Below are positions 33,290 through 45,200 of a stretch of 64,000 nucleotides of DNA, in pieces. Origin of the DNA: Ischnura elegans (Eukaryota > Arthropoda > Insecta > Odonata > Coenagrionidae); contig NC_060246.1 in the NCBI RefSeq assembly GCF_921293095.1, forward strand, positions 139,066,198-139,130,197, written 5' to 3'. Numbering within the stretch: position 1 is the stretch's first letter; every line of letters begins with the position of its first letter. A program made the translations under genes and the position numbers. The notes beneath the pieces were generated by a model. The model did not search any database. It was not told the origin of the DNA and worked only from the letters and a program-made list of their open reading frames with translations.

Positions 33290-33620
33290 ATCACAAGAGG
33301 GACGCATACATACCGAGCCTGCTCATTGTGGTTTGTCGGAGGAAGGATGATCCCTTGCCCAAGAGGAGGGTTGGGCAGGACAGGTGAGAGACAGCTGGCT
33401 AGAGCTAGGTAGACGGGTGGTTTCACTCAAACTCACAGAGAGAGGAAGAAGTCAAAACTTTTCCACATTTAAGCCAGGCTTCTCGATCACAACTCTTGGC
33501 GTCACATTGAACTATTGACCAAGCTGGGGTAGTCTACAGCCGTGCGCAAAGAACATCAAAGACGACTGCGCAGTTGAGTTGCATTTGTGTCCGCTGACAC
33601 TGCCCATGGCGTCGCTGCTC
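33290..33620 (-). promoter_or_regulatory. Candidate Axin promoter / first non-coding exon
   Basis: A GC-richer stretch in AT-rich surroundings. On the minus strand it contains CACAATGAGCAGGCTCG followed by the donor GTATGT (at 33313-33308). Spliced to 28911 this would give a short upstream frame whose TGA stop overlaps the ATG of the 49-codon upstream ORF. Position and composition fit a first exon; nothing proves transcription. Confidence 0.3.
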
Positions 33621-34319
33621 TTTCACTAATCGATCCCGTTCCAATCGCCATAATCGTAGGATGAATCACTCATATCCTTTGCATTGAAAGCAAGTCAAGC
33701 ATAGAACACTCCTTGGATTATATGAGAGCAGCTCAGAAATACTATCCATTCATACTTCCCCCATAAAAAACCTGAACAAAGACCCGACCCTCAAATTCTA
33801 TAGAAATATGAATATGGCCAGATTTCAGACTCCAAGGGTTTCCTACCTACCCCTAGCTTTGATTGACAGCTGAATACTTCATAAGGGCTCCATAAACAGG
33901 TATATGGGTTAGTTATTTGTTCACTGAGGATGAGTTCTCCTAATTTTTTTAACATGGCTTCAGAAGGAAACTAACCATCAAAATGGCAAAAAAATGAAAC
34001 AAAAAAAGCATAAAATTGCAAAACTATGGTTTATTGAAAATTGTTTCAACAATAGATCAGTCAAACCACATATAAAAAATTTTCTTCTGCAATAAAAAAA
34101 GGTAAAAAATTTAAAAATTTCTGTTTAGAAAATGCAGAATAATGATCGAAATTTAAACTATAGCATCAAGAAAAGTGTTACTTCAGTTGCATAAGTTCAG
34201 ACAAATAAAAGAGAATAAAAATTCAGACTTCACTAATGCAATCAATATCAGCAAATACAAAGAATCACGTTTACTAATTAGCCATAAAACATTAAACTGT
34301 AAATTGAGAAATATTTTAA

Positions 34320-34688
34320 GCCTGAGTCAATCATTTCTTCCGTCCCTCAGAGTTATTACTCCAGCGATAGCCTTTCAGGGACCAAAAAAATTATCGCTCA
34401 AACAGTCATTTTCTGAATCACACGGTATTTCCGCTATCCCTTATTCCTGAGCTTATTTAAAACAGCAATTCCATGAAAATCCGAACGCGATGTAACAATC
34501 GCTGTTAGCGGCCGTTTGTTCTGATTGGCTGAAAGACGGTACCAGCGATGGTTACATCGACGGTAAAAAGGACGTGCCTAATGATGACTTCCCATTCCTG
34601 AAAAATGATAGCGTGAATCGGTCATTTTTCCGTCATTATTGCAGCTATCGCTCGAAAGGGACGGAAATGTTTTTCGTGCCATTCAGGC
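34320..34688. mobile_element. TTAA-target MITE, 369 bp
   Basis: TTAA lies on both sides (34316-34319 and 34689-34692). The ends GCCTGAGT and ACTCAGGC-like (ATTCAGGC) are inverted, and a second inverted block TTCCGTCCC pairs with GGGACGGAA about 22-30 bp in. TTAA duplication suggests a piggyBac- or Kolobok-mobilised element. The interior is GC-rich (GCGGCCG) and non-coding. Confidence 0.75.
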
Positions 34689-34692
34689 TTAA

Positions 34693-36319
34693 GTAATTTG
34701 ACTTTAACTAATTTATCAAACGTCAAATGAATTATTTCGCTTGTTTTCATTGCAACTGAGCAAAAATCCGTGAAAAAAGGTTTTACAGAGAGGATTAGAA
34801 AAACATGGGAGTAGATAATGACTCATACCAGGAGTACCAAAATTACTTGTTCACGTTTACCGTTGCATCAATAATGCTTTACTTATTATTAATTTGTAAT
34901 GGGGACAACTGCAGATCCCAACGAGCGATTCGGCTCTATATACATAACGCCTACTGCTTCAAAACGGCTACCACTATAAGTTTAAGTCTCCCTTTCTTAC
35001 CAACTGCACTGCATATTTTCGCGTGGATTTCAAGACAGAAGCTGCATATGTAGCCCACATGTCTGGCCTATTGTCATAGTCGTGTTTTTACCCATCCTGA
35101 ACTAACAAGCGCTGTTGAAATCCATCTTGAAAACCCTCTTCAGTAATACTAGAATAGGGTCCTAAAATTTTACCGAGGATAATGTTAGCCGCGAGCCACA
35201 ACAAGGCGGAAAAACGGGAACCTTCTGTCCTTTCGTGAGGGAACCAACTGCGCCCTGAAGAGGGTAAGCGGCCTTCCTCTGCTCACTTACGCATCGCAGG
35301 AGGTTCAGTATTAGCCTAGGGTGGTCATCGATTTCCAACATGAGATTTTACGAAATTCTCTTCGACGAGCAGGGTTACTCATCCAGATGGGAGTCACGTT
35401 TACAATGATGCCTGGAACCGCCGAGCGTATATACTTGATCGAAAAGCTGAAGGGTAAGGGGCTCAAATTTGCAGGAAGATTACGGTAATGATTTAGGAAT
35501 ACAAAGTTAATATGAAATTTGGGGGAAACATTACCAATTAAAATTGAGATGCAAAAGTAAAACTGCTAGTTTATACGCTTAAAAAGTTATTTGTCGATGT
35601 GATTGTTAATCCACGAGATCTATTGATCTATTCTTCCGCCATACGATATAAACAGTCGCCACGCAAAGGGATACCTTGATTCCTTTCACAGATATTCCTC
35701 TCTTACTTGCGATAGCAAATTCGGAAATTTCTGGTCGCAATCTAACCCTTCTCCTCTGTTCTCCGTTTTTCATGGGGACTTCTCTCACACTCGAAACACA
35801 ATGTTACGCATTCGTGCTCTTCGATGAGTGATTAAATACCCGACTTGAAAGGCAACGCACCGCATTTTCAAAGGGGTGGGATAAAAAAATAGAAAAAAGT
35901 ACACGCAAAAATGTAAGGGTAAATGTTATTGGCGCATGCCTAAATGCGAAAATGAAATAAAAAACACAAAATCGAGAACTCACATTTTAAAAAGCCTAAA
36001 AGGAAATAGAAAACATGATTAAGACGAAGACACAATTCACTTGAAAAAGAAAAAAAAACAGAGCATAAGAGGGAATGAAATATGACCTCGAGAAAAAGTA
36101 TTCATGTTTATATCACAATAGAAACACGTTGAAATATTGCAATTCCTCAATATTAAACATATATTTCTTTTCCATTAACATGAGCCACTAACATCCACTA
36201 AACACGAGCACAAGAAATGGAATTCAGGATTACGCGAATAATGGTAACGTTATGCTGCTATACCCCCTTGGTATAAATCACGACTTGTATAAAGTTAATT
36301 TCCCAAGGCAAAACAATAA
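34693..36319. other. No gene recognised; GC-richer island at about 35085-35420
   Basis: Most is AT-rich. The island at 35085-35420 stands out by composition and lacks the usual repeat ends. It could be a regulatory element, an unrecognised exon or an old repeat. An 82-codon frame at 34805-35053 has hydrophobic runs but no family resemblance. Confidence 0.35.
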
Positions 36320-36384
36320 ATTAGTAACTTTAGTGTAGATCTAGACTAAAGTTACTAATCATTGAAACTCGAGTTTCAATGATT
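36320..36384. repeat. Two overlapping palindromes
   Basis: ATTAGTAACTTTAGT (36320-36334) is complemented by ACTAAAGTTACTAAT (36345-36359) around a 10-base loop. Immediately after, 36357-36384 is a perfect 28-bp palindrome with no spacer, centred on CTCGAG. The two share three bases. Confidence 0.9.
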
Positions 36385-38384
36385 CTAAGCCAAACCTCGG
36401 TAAAGACGAATTGTCATTCTTATTACTTTTACAGCATACTTAAAAGACAGAGCAGATTGAACTAAAAGCACAAGGAGCACAAATATTCGATGTAAATTAG
36501 TTTCCACAAGGCCTACGCTTTATTTCCAGATTTTCCGAGCCCAGAAATCATTTCGCTCACAACCTCCTCGACATTTTAACCTTCCATTGATATCTTTCGC
36601 GGGCACAAAAATTGCAATGACCCTATGATTTTCCCCAGGATACCAAACTCTAAAAAAGAAACAATCTCCGCGGACTCAAATGTGGAGGAGGGATGAAGGG
36701 AAGAAAAAAATGCTCGGGCCACCGCATTTTATTGGAGCGGCCCTCGCAATGATGCCTATTTCTGTAACTACACTATATACCACAAAACATACATGCGGTG
36801 CAAGGATTTTTCTCGCGTAAATTTTAAAATATTAAAAAAAAAAATAAGTATGATGAGTCATGTGGGAATGGTGAATATCCCCCTCGACCAAAGTAAATGT
36901 GGACGTTTGCAGGGGCATCAAAATATATTGGGGGACACCCGGATTCTATAATTTCAGTAGAATTTCGTACTTACTGTACTAACAAATATTTGACAACTAG
37001 AACTAATGAAGAGCAACCATCCTGCTATCATACGATTGTCTCCATCAACTGACATAAAAAAACAGGATGCCTCAGCAAAGACTTCTCCATCGACTGACTA
37101 GTAACCTATACCAATATGACCAGTAAGGAGAAACTACATCGGGTGGGCTAGTCGGTGGGTCTCATGATTTGGGGAGTTTATAACCGCCGAGTTTAAGTCC
37201 ACTTAATGATCTTTTATTACATATTCCCCAGCATAATCACGGAACTTTATATTCATACATGAAACTAATTTACTACGGTAAAAATTACAACCACCGACGA
37301 AGAGATTTGGTGGTAGTAATGAGCCACCCGGTTACCAACAATGCAACACTTTGTAATAGCATTTTTTCTGCGTTAAAAAACACTAAATAATACAGAAAAA
37401 TTGCATGAAAGTTAAAACTTGAGAACAGTGAATTAATGGCTCTGAGAAAAAACGTTAACTATTCGATCAACCAACGATTACTCGGATCAGAGCACTATGC
37501 ATGACGCCGTTCGTGTATGGGGCTAGGGCTCCAACTGCAAAGACGATCGAGTAGGGACCTTTGAAATAAGCGGCTCCTTAAGAGCAATGCTGAAAGCTTT
37601 ACCTCCAGTAATTTTTCAACGCTTGTTTGCCTAGGTTGGAGAAACTGACCAGGAAACTTCATTGGGGATGAAACTTCCTACTAGATGGCTAATGACTAAA
37701 CGACAACAACACAGGAAGCGGCGATATCCATGTGGTATTTCAAGATCAATAGGGACAGTCTGGGTTGGCCGAAGATCATCAAGGGTCGATGAATAGAGAG
37801 CACTTGGAGGAAACACCAAGATGGTACCCAAAAGCCAGCTAGGCTCCATTCTCTAACAAAATAATTTTTGTCCAGCCGACGGACCTCGATAATGCCGGGC
37901 GGCATTTACCAGGAGTTCCAGGAAACTCTGACACTGTTTTACCGAGAGTGACAGGCCAACTGATAGATGAATAAGTCAACTTGCTTTAGTAGTACTCGCA
38001 ATAACGAACGATCTACCCAATTAACGACATTATTTCCGTCAACACCAGTGGAGAATTATGAGCTACCCACGCTAATATATATCCTCACTCACATATAACA
38101 ATACACCCACGCTAATGGTTTAAATCTTCATCTTAAAAATCTTAATGAATGAAGAAATGATGACTATGTAAAAGCCACTTGTCTAAGATCATCAGACGCT
38201 TTGTCGCTGAGAGGTACTGCATACAACCAAGGCGCCTCCGAAAGTAATGAACTATGGAAAGTGAAGAAACCCCCCCACTCACGCCCCGAAAAAAAACAAC
38301 CTTAATCCGCTAGTATTCAACAAAGCCAATCATCATCTATAATACAAGACGAAACAGGTAAATTAAAAGCAGATAGCCACGGCC
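36385..38384. other. No gene recognised; old repeat at about 37480-37960
   Basis: Intergenic. The segment 37480-37960 (with GGAAACTTCATTGGGGATGA) has the texture of an interspersed repeat but I could not assign it. Confidence 0.35.
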
Positions 38385-38600
38385 GGAGCAAGAAATTTTT
38401 TTCGAGGGTGGGTTCACTTGAGGAGATTGTACAATTATGGGAGGAGGCCCTTTTGGTCGGGATATAGGCGGTGTAACATATATTTCGAGGGTCAAATATA
38501 AAAAAGGTGTCCAAATGACACGTCAGGATATGAACCCGCGGCCCTACGTCTTACAGCTAAGCGCTCGCCCCACTAGGCTACGTCCAACCCACCCAAACAT
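38385..38600 (-). repeat. tRNA-derived SINE
   Basis: On the minus strand about 38592-38520 reads GGACGTAGCCTAGTGGGGCG (A-box part) and GCGGGTTCATATCCTGACG (B-box part), a tRNA-like polymerase III promoter. A non-tRNA body runs on to about 38385. The match to tRNA is too poor for a working gene. It is a different family from 30050-30345. Confidence 0.55.
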
Positions 38601-41600
38601 ATTACCAATATTAGGATGATATAACGCATTAAGTCGCTGCTTCCATAATGGAGTAAATTTTTAAATAAACAATTTATGTAAAAAATTGGGAAAATTAAAT
38701 TCGCCTCTTTTCGCCGTATGGCTAAACCTGCAACGATAACTGACAAAAAATGTGATTACATTTCTATGAATCATTACATACCACGGGATTTCAGATATTT
38801 TTAATATATAAACATCACTTTGTAAACATAGGCATGCATGTACTGAATATGACACGCAATGTGCTCAGAAAATCAATTTCTACTCATATAAAATCGTAAA
38901 ATTCGTATTTTAAATTATATATGCTACGTGTAAACTTTCACGTAGAGAGAAAAGCTGATTTTAATTACCAAGTGAACTTATATCCACTTCCATAAACCAA
39001 ATAGCGCGATTTGTAATCAACGCTTCAGGCATGTGAGTACGAAAGCTTTTAGACACCAGTGAAAGAGTACTTCCAACTTGAATATATATTTACGTATCGA
39101 GGGTGACAACAGCTGATAAATGTCCGAGACAACATGTACTCAATGACGAGTCTCCAAATTAATTCTCCTCGATGTGAATGAAAAGGTAACACAACCCCGA
39201 CAGTATGGGTAATACTTTTGAAGTAAGCTTCCCCGGAGATTATGACGATAGAAGTGGACCTGAGGAAGCCAACTGGAACGATGGCGAAATATTGTCCAGT
39301 AATATGGATAAACGCGGAAGGAAACCCGGAAGAATCGCTGCCTGTGGGTAATACTTTATCGCTTGGGGCTTCCTTAACTGTACACCACCCAACAGAATAC
39401 CGAAAAGTTATGGGCAGCAGAGAGGCTTGGCACATCAGAGAAGACTTCCACATAACTGAAAAGCTACGAAACTCCAGCAAAGTGCGAACATGACATATCA
39501 TAATGACGCCTAGATGGTATTATAAATAAAAAAACTATCAACGATATTTGCCACCTCAACCTTAAAATAAAAACCAGGAATTCAATACTGACTTGAATAA
39601 GGCACGGCAGGAGTTGAACTAGATAGAGGCTTATTGGACAGAGGATTTAAAGCATTATGCAATTGGTTGTCTGTACGAGGAGCTCGCGACTAAATTGGTA
39701 GAAAAAATGTTTTCAGATATAAGGAATTGAAATAACAAAATTTCTTTGTATTATGGCAAACAATTTTCAAGCAAAAACTGTAAGTTGCAGTAGGTGATAG
39801 CAACAACATTAATGAAAAAGTGGTGATAGATACATACATAGGGATTAACCACTCCACGACATGAAACTTCCGCAAAAAGTAAATATTGGAGCATTAAATA
39901 AAACGAACACAATGTTCCGCACTTGCTCATGTGCCCGACATGAATTCCGTACGCCACCTCTGACTCCGACTGAAAACAACGAAGGGCATTTGACATGAAT
40001 CGAAAGTGACATTGAGGGAAAAAAAACAATGCACATAAATTGTAAGGCCCATACGACTATGATAATGTGCACCGAGATGACCAAAATATAAACAAAAAAG
40101 GGATAAGAGAATGAAGTAACACGGGGAGCGCTCAAATATACTAGTGCATAGAGCAATAAAATGCACGAACGACTTCTCCGGCCGTCATCTCGATTACAGT
40201 GATATTAAAAATTTAAAAAATTCTTCCTCTAATATCATTTAAGAAGTCATCAATAACATTAACATTCAGGAATTCGAGAAGCGCTTCTTCACATTCAAGA
40301 GTACCCCAACTTACGGATAGTTAACGTGAATCCAAGTTTTCGAAATTCCATTAGAAAATTATACTCCAAAAATAATCACACACGTTGGATAAATGGTATT
40401 TTAATCAATTGCTTAATTGATATACGCATAGCATCTAAGGAATACATAGCGGCTGAGCGAGGATAAAGAGACTAAAACATAGTAAACGTCGAAGTACCGC
40501 TGATTGTAACACGATTAACGCCGCCTCTTTAGGTTAATAATTAGAAGTAATAATATTGTGTGTAAAAAGGTAACATTTTTAAAAGTTAAAATATAAACAT
40601 CAAAGGAATAATATCGGGCAAGGATGCACGACATCATTCAAAGAGTTAAGTGAAAGAAATTCACTGGAGTAAAATGTCAAAATACGGGTCGATTAACTAT
40701 TCGATTGTCATTGCACGAAAGATGAAAAAAAGATATTTCATGGCCGTTCTTCATCAAGAATTCTAACAATACTAACACATCGTTACCAAAGGGGTTGCAA
40801 AGTTGTCTGGGCAGTCTTTTCAGGTCGCCCTACGAAATCCACAAAGAAAAAATTATTACTCTACGTTACATACCTAGGAATCGTTTGGACGGAACGTTAC
40901 ACACACCATTATAAGTTGTACACAAAGGGATTTAAAAATACGTTATGCAGACATTGTGATTATGAGGGCTAAAATAACCATTTCAGTCGCAACGTATATG
41001 CGAGGTTATTGTCAATCCTCATCCCACAGAAATAGAAATAGAAGCATGGTACGAAGCACATAGGAACTTGATCTAATCCTCAATTTCTCAACGCAGGGAG
41101 ACAATACGAGAAAAGACGCATCATATAAAAGTACTAGGCTACTTTTTTCGTAATCGATGCCGAAAGTGATGGTCTAGGTGAACATAATACATAATTTAAG
41201 ACACTTTATAACCTACCTTACGAATGCCTTTGATGTTGATTCCTGAGGTCTCGTAAAACAAATCACGGTAACAACAAATCCAACAGTGGCACATTATTAT
41301 AAAACTAATCCATCACGCGTGCGACCTTAACAACGTAATAAAGGCAAAATTCACGTTTAATTCTAACAAAATAGTACTGTCAACACTAACAAAAAGAAAC
41401 TACTTGACGTACTTTCACGGATGGACATTTAACGAGTCCCTCTACCGGTGGTAATTAGTAACTAATTTGAAATACCCGTTCGTCAGGTCTTAATATTACG
41501 AAAAACAGGGAAAATATAGGAATTGATAGAAAAATATTTTGTATCAAACTGTAATTAGAATTTTTCTCATCATCTACATATAAAATATCATGTAGTACAT

Positions 41601-41850
41601 CTAGATGTATTTGCCACATGAAATTGTTTGTTTATGCACAACAGATGAGAAGCGGTAACATGGGTATTTGGATGCTGTGGCGCGTGAATTAATTGGATTT
41701 CTAGGTAAATCACAACATAGCTCGATGACACGGCAGAATCGAATGGAAACTATTGTGCCATTTTCGAAACTCTTAAATAGCATTTATGAATATGCACTGT
41801 TAAGAAATCTTATTTGAAATTGCGTTCGTTTGGTGAGTTCTGAGCAGTCA
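38601..41850. other. Intergenic; no gene recognised
   Basis: AT-rich DNA. The stretch 39230-39500 is repeat-like and carries the module at 39260-39290. The 150-codon minus-strand frame over it (39049-39501) has no recognisable domain. Confidence 0.4.
39260..39290 (+). ncRNA. Hammerhead-like core module (candidate), fourth family
   Basis: CTGAGGA (39260-39266), one A, GCC (39268-39270) pairing with GGC (39283-39285), then GAAAT (39286-39290), followed by ATTGTCCAGT. The order of parts repeats that of the other three modules. GTGGAC before it pairs with GTCCAGT after it, with a mismatch. This pairing would include the supposed cleavage triplet and so argues against a hammerhead fold. Confidence 0.25.
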
Positions 41851-41885
41851 TGACGTCACGGGCGAATCAGGTGTACGTACACGTG
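41851..41885 (+). promoter_or_regulatory. CRE palindrome and E-box upstream of cryptochrome
   Basis: TGACGTCA at 41851-41858 is a full cAMP-response element; CACGTG at 41880-41885 is a canonical E-box. They lie about 195-230 bp before the cryptochrome ATG. E-boxes of this sequence bind CLOCK/CYCLE-type bHLH factors in insect clock promoters. The transcription start is not known, so a regulatory role is inferred from position and motif only. Confidence 0.45.
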
Positions 41886-42080
41886 AGGCAAGTGGATTAA
41901 AAAAATACGGCATTCCGATCAATAATTCATCGAAGACAGATGTATTTTCGATTTTATTGATGTCTGGAGTTGCATGCCCTTTCAAATTGTTAGTCTCGGT
42001 TGTATACTATTATTATGGTCCCTATTGCGGGTGAACAATAAAATATTTTGTCGAGGGATTGCAGTAGGCGGAAGATTGAA

Positions 42081-42237
42081 ATGTCAGAGTTAGATTTTCC
42101 AAAGAAAACGGAGAGAGGATCAGCTTTAATATGGTTTCGACATGGTTTACGTTTGCATGACAACCCGGCGTTGCATGAGGCATTGAAAGATTGCTCTCAG
42201 TTTTATGCTGTATTCATATTCGATGGAGAGAGTGCAG
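42081..42237 (+). CDS. cry1: Cryptochrome exon 1
   Basis: ATG at 42081; donor GTAGTG at 42238. It encodes [18 protein letters not shown] followed by [11 protein letters not shown] and FDGESAG. The frame stays open upstream to TTG at 42048 but has no earlier ATG. Confidence 0.93.
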
Positions 42238-45200
42238 GTAGTGATTGTTTTAGTGTGAAGTTATGTCATATATGTGTCAAATATTTTTTACTATGGAGCC
42301 TCTCTGGTGTCAGAGACACATGATTGTATACCACTAATCGTGATATTTGCGCAGGCACGAAACTAGTGGGATACAACAGAATGAAATTTTTGCTCGAGTC
42401 ACTGGCAGACCTTAATGATCAGCTGGAACGTCGCGGTGGGAAACTGTACTTATTAAAGGGTACACCGTCCACTATTTTTAAGAGACTTCATGAAGAAGTG
42501 GGTCTAGCCAAAATTTGTTTCGAACAAGTATGTATGTTGAAGGTTATATCCGTCAATCATAATTTGTAACGCTTTGTGTCTTATGGTCTCATGTATGGAT
42601 ATTTATGGACGTTGTATTCTTTCTTATGTTCAGGATTGTGAACCTATCTGGAAAGAGCGAGACAATTCTGTTAAAACAACTTGCGAAGAACTTGGAATGA
42701 AATGTGTTGAGAAAGTGTCTCATACATTGTGGGACCCTAAGGAGATCATTCAGACAAATGGAGGCAAACCACCGTTGACATATCAGTTGTTCATTGTTAG
42801 TATCTCATGTATGCTATATTATACTGGTACAATTTTATGTGTAAGGGGTGTATATGTCCGTTGTTTACTTTGACTCATTATTAGTAGTGTCTTTGTTTAA
42901 TTTTCTCACCCTGAAGGCCAGCTGTTATATGGTATATAAACCTGTACAAGTTAAAGTTTTAAATTTATAAATGCAAAAGTGCACCGTGTAACCACCCAAC
43001 TTGTGTGATTGTAGGTACACAAAGTAAAGGCCTGGTTACACGGTACATTAACACGTACAAGTAATGTATGTTTGCGTGAATGATTTTGGTGCAACGGAAC
43101 ATTTACGAATGCATGAACCAAATTAGAACATATTCTATTTTCTGTGCATGTTTTCATACAAGTTGGGTGGTTACACGGTGCATTTTGGCATTTATTCTCG
43201 CAGTCATACATAGGCCTGTTTACACGGTACATTAACATGTAAGGGTTAATGTCTAAATGCATGAACGCCAAAATGCACTGTGTCACCACCCAACTTGTGC
43301 GAATGCATGCACAGAAAATAGAACCTGTTCTCATTTGGTTCATGCATTTGTACATGTTCCGTTCCGGTCCACAGAAATCATTCACGCAAACGTACATTAA
43401 CTCGTACGTGTTAATGTATCGTGTAAACAGGCCTTTAGGCATTAACCCGTGCATGTTAATGTATCATGTAACCAGGCCTTATGACCAGTTATTTTAATTG
43501 TGCATTTTTTTATTCCAGCCCCCAGTACCATTTAGACAAACTCATATGGGTTTAATTACCACATAAATAGGTCATATCAACATATTACCTGTCATCAATG
43601 AATCTGTATTGATTCTCTTTCATAATTTTCCTCACAGTTAATATGTTAGCACCAGTATCCTTAAGGTTTCATTTAATTATACAGTACCTCAGTATGTTTA
43701 TTGAAACTATTGGTTCAGGAACTGGAAGTCATAATTTCATTTTATCATTAAAATCTTTCTATATTGAATTTATGTTATTGATCCTACATTTGGGGTAAAA
43801 ATGAATGTTATATTTAAGATTACGAACCAGACAATAGTAATTCATAGTGTGGTTTTTATCACACATCCAGGGAAGTGTCAGCCACAATTAGACATTTTGT
43901 GGTGGGCTTTAGCTCCTGTATAAAAAAAAAATTTGAGCAAGTTAGTCCAATTAAATGCCCTGCTTTTTTGATAAGGCACTTTAAAATAGCCATCTTCATT
44001 ATTAGCACCATTAATAGCTCTGGTGTCCATTCCCACCAATATTAATATTGGGAACGATTCATAAAAAATAATTTGGCAGATAAAGGGAAAGGATGAGTTA
44101 CTACAAATGGAAAAATCTTCCCCATTTCCTTTTAAGCTTAAAAGGAAGTGAAGAAGAAAGTTAGCAACCACTTTTCATGAATTGGTGATGTTGTTAGAGT
44201 TATAATTCGTTCAGCAAATGGATTTCCTCAAATGTGTCAGTGTAAAAAAGGATGAACGAGGCCCATGCATTTGGCTGAGGGATAGTGGAGAAGTGGCAAC
44301 CCACCCATCATGAGTTAGCAACATCATCAGATTGCCTGCCAAAGGATAATGGCCTTAGAATTTTTGTTGCAAATTGTTCAAGAAGTTTCTGTTGTAGGAG
44401 AAATGGAAAAATATGAACCTCTTCATTTTCTAAACTGTAACACAATCGGAAATTAAATGAAACTAGTGAACAAGCGCATTGACAATCTAAGTACTTGCTT
44501 TGTGTTAAGCATGGTGAGGTTCAGTCCTTCAGGTTGAGCATAGGGCCAGCAACATTGGGACATCCAGGTGTAGGAAAAAGGAAATTACCTCTCCCTCAAG
44601 TACCAACATAAGTTTTTCTCTAATAATGCACTAAATAAGGGGTTAGGTGGAAGAGGGGACTTTCCAGTCTCAACCTCGCCCGAATAAAGGCATTTTATTA
44701 TTATTATAATTCGACCATTTGAAACCAAGCACATTGATTACATAAAAATTTGTCCCTCACTTGACTGCCAAGTCTTTATTTAGCTCTTAATTTCTAGGTT
44801 TTATCTTCATTATCCTGCTCTATCCAGAATTTCTTATCGAAAATTGTATTTTTAAATATGCCTCTCTCCTCTGATAACTTAGGCACATTAATGGCTTGGG
44901 AAAGGATAAGTTCATCCATTTGATCATTCAATCCAATCATTTGGGTATTCAATACAGATCTAATGCCCACCATCAAAGTGAAATAGGAAGTCTTATGGAA
45001 AAAAAACCATATAGAAAATAGTCTATCTGGGACTGAAAGGTAATAAGATGGTCTTCAGGTGTTCTTGAGTCATTTTTTCAAGTATTGCAACATGTCTAAG
45101 GAAATATCAACTTCTGGAATATCAGTCGTCATTTAAGAAATGTTGCCTATTTGGTCCTGTTCAATTGGGAGATATTGTTTTAAATATATCAGATTATGTG

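Noticed and set aside
34805..35053. 82-codon frame with hydrophobic runs
   Set aside because: No splice or family evidence; a chance frame cannot be excluded.
39049..39501. 150-codon minus-strand frame
   Set aside because: No domain or family pattern; it lies over a repeat-like segment.
42951..43497. 167- and 82-codon frames in cryptochrome intron 3
   Set aside because: Both lie on the arms of the foldback element and mirror each other; this follows from the inverted repeat.
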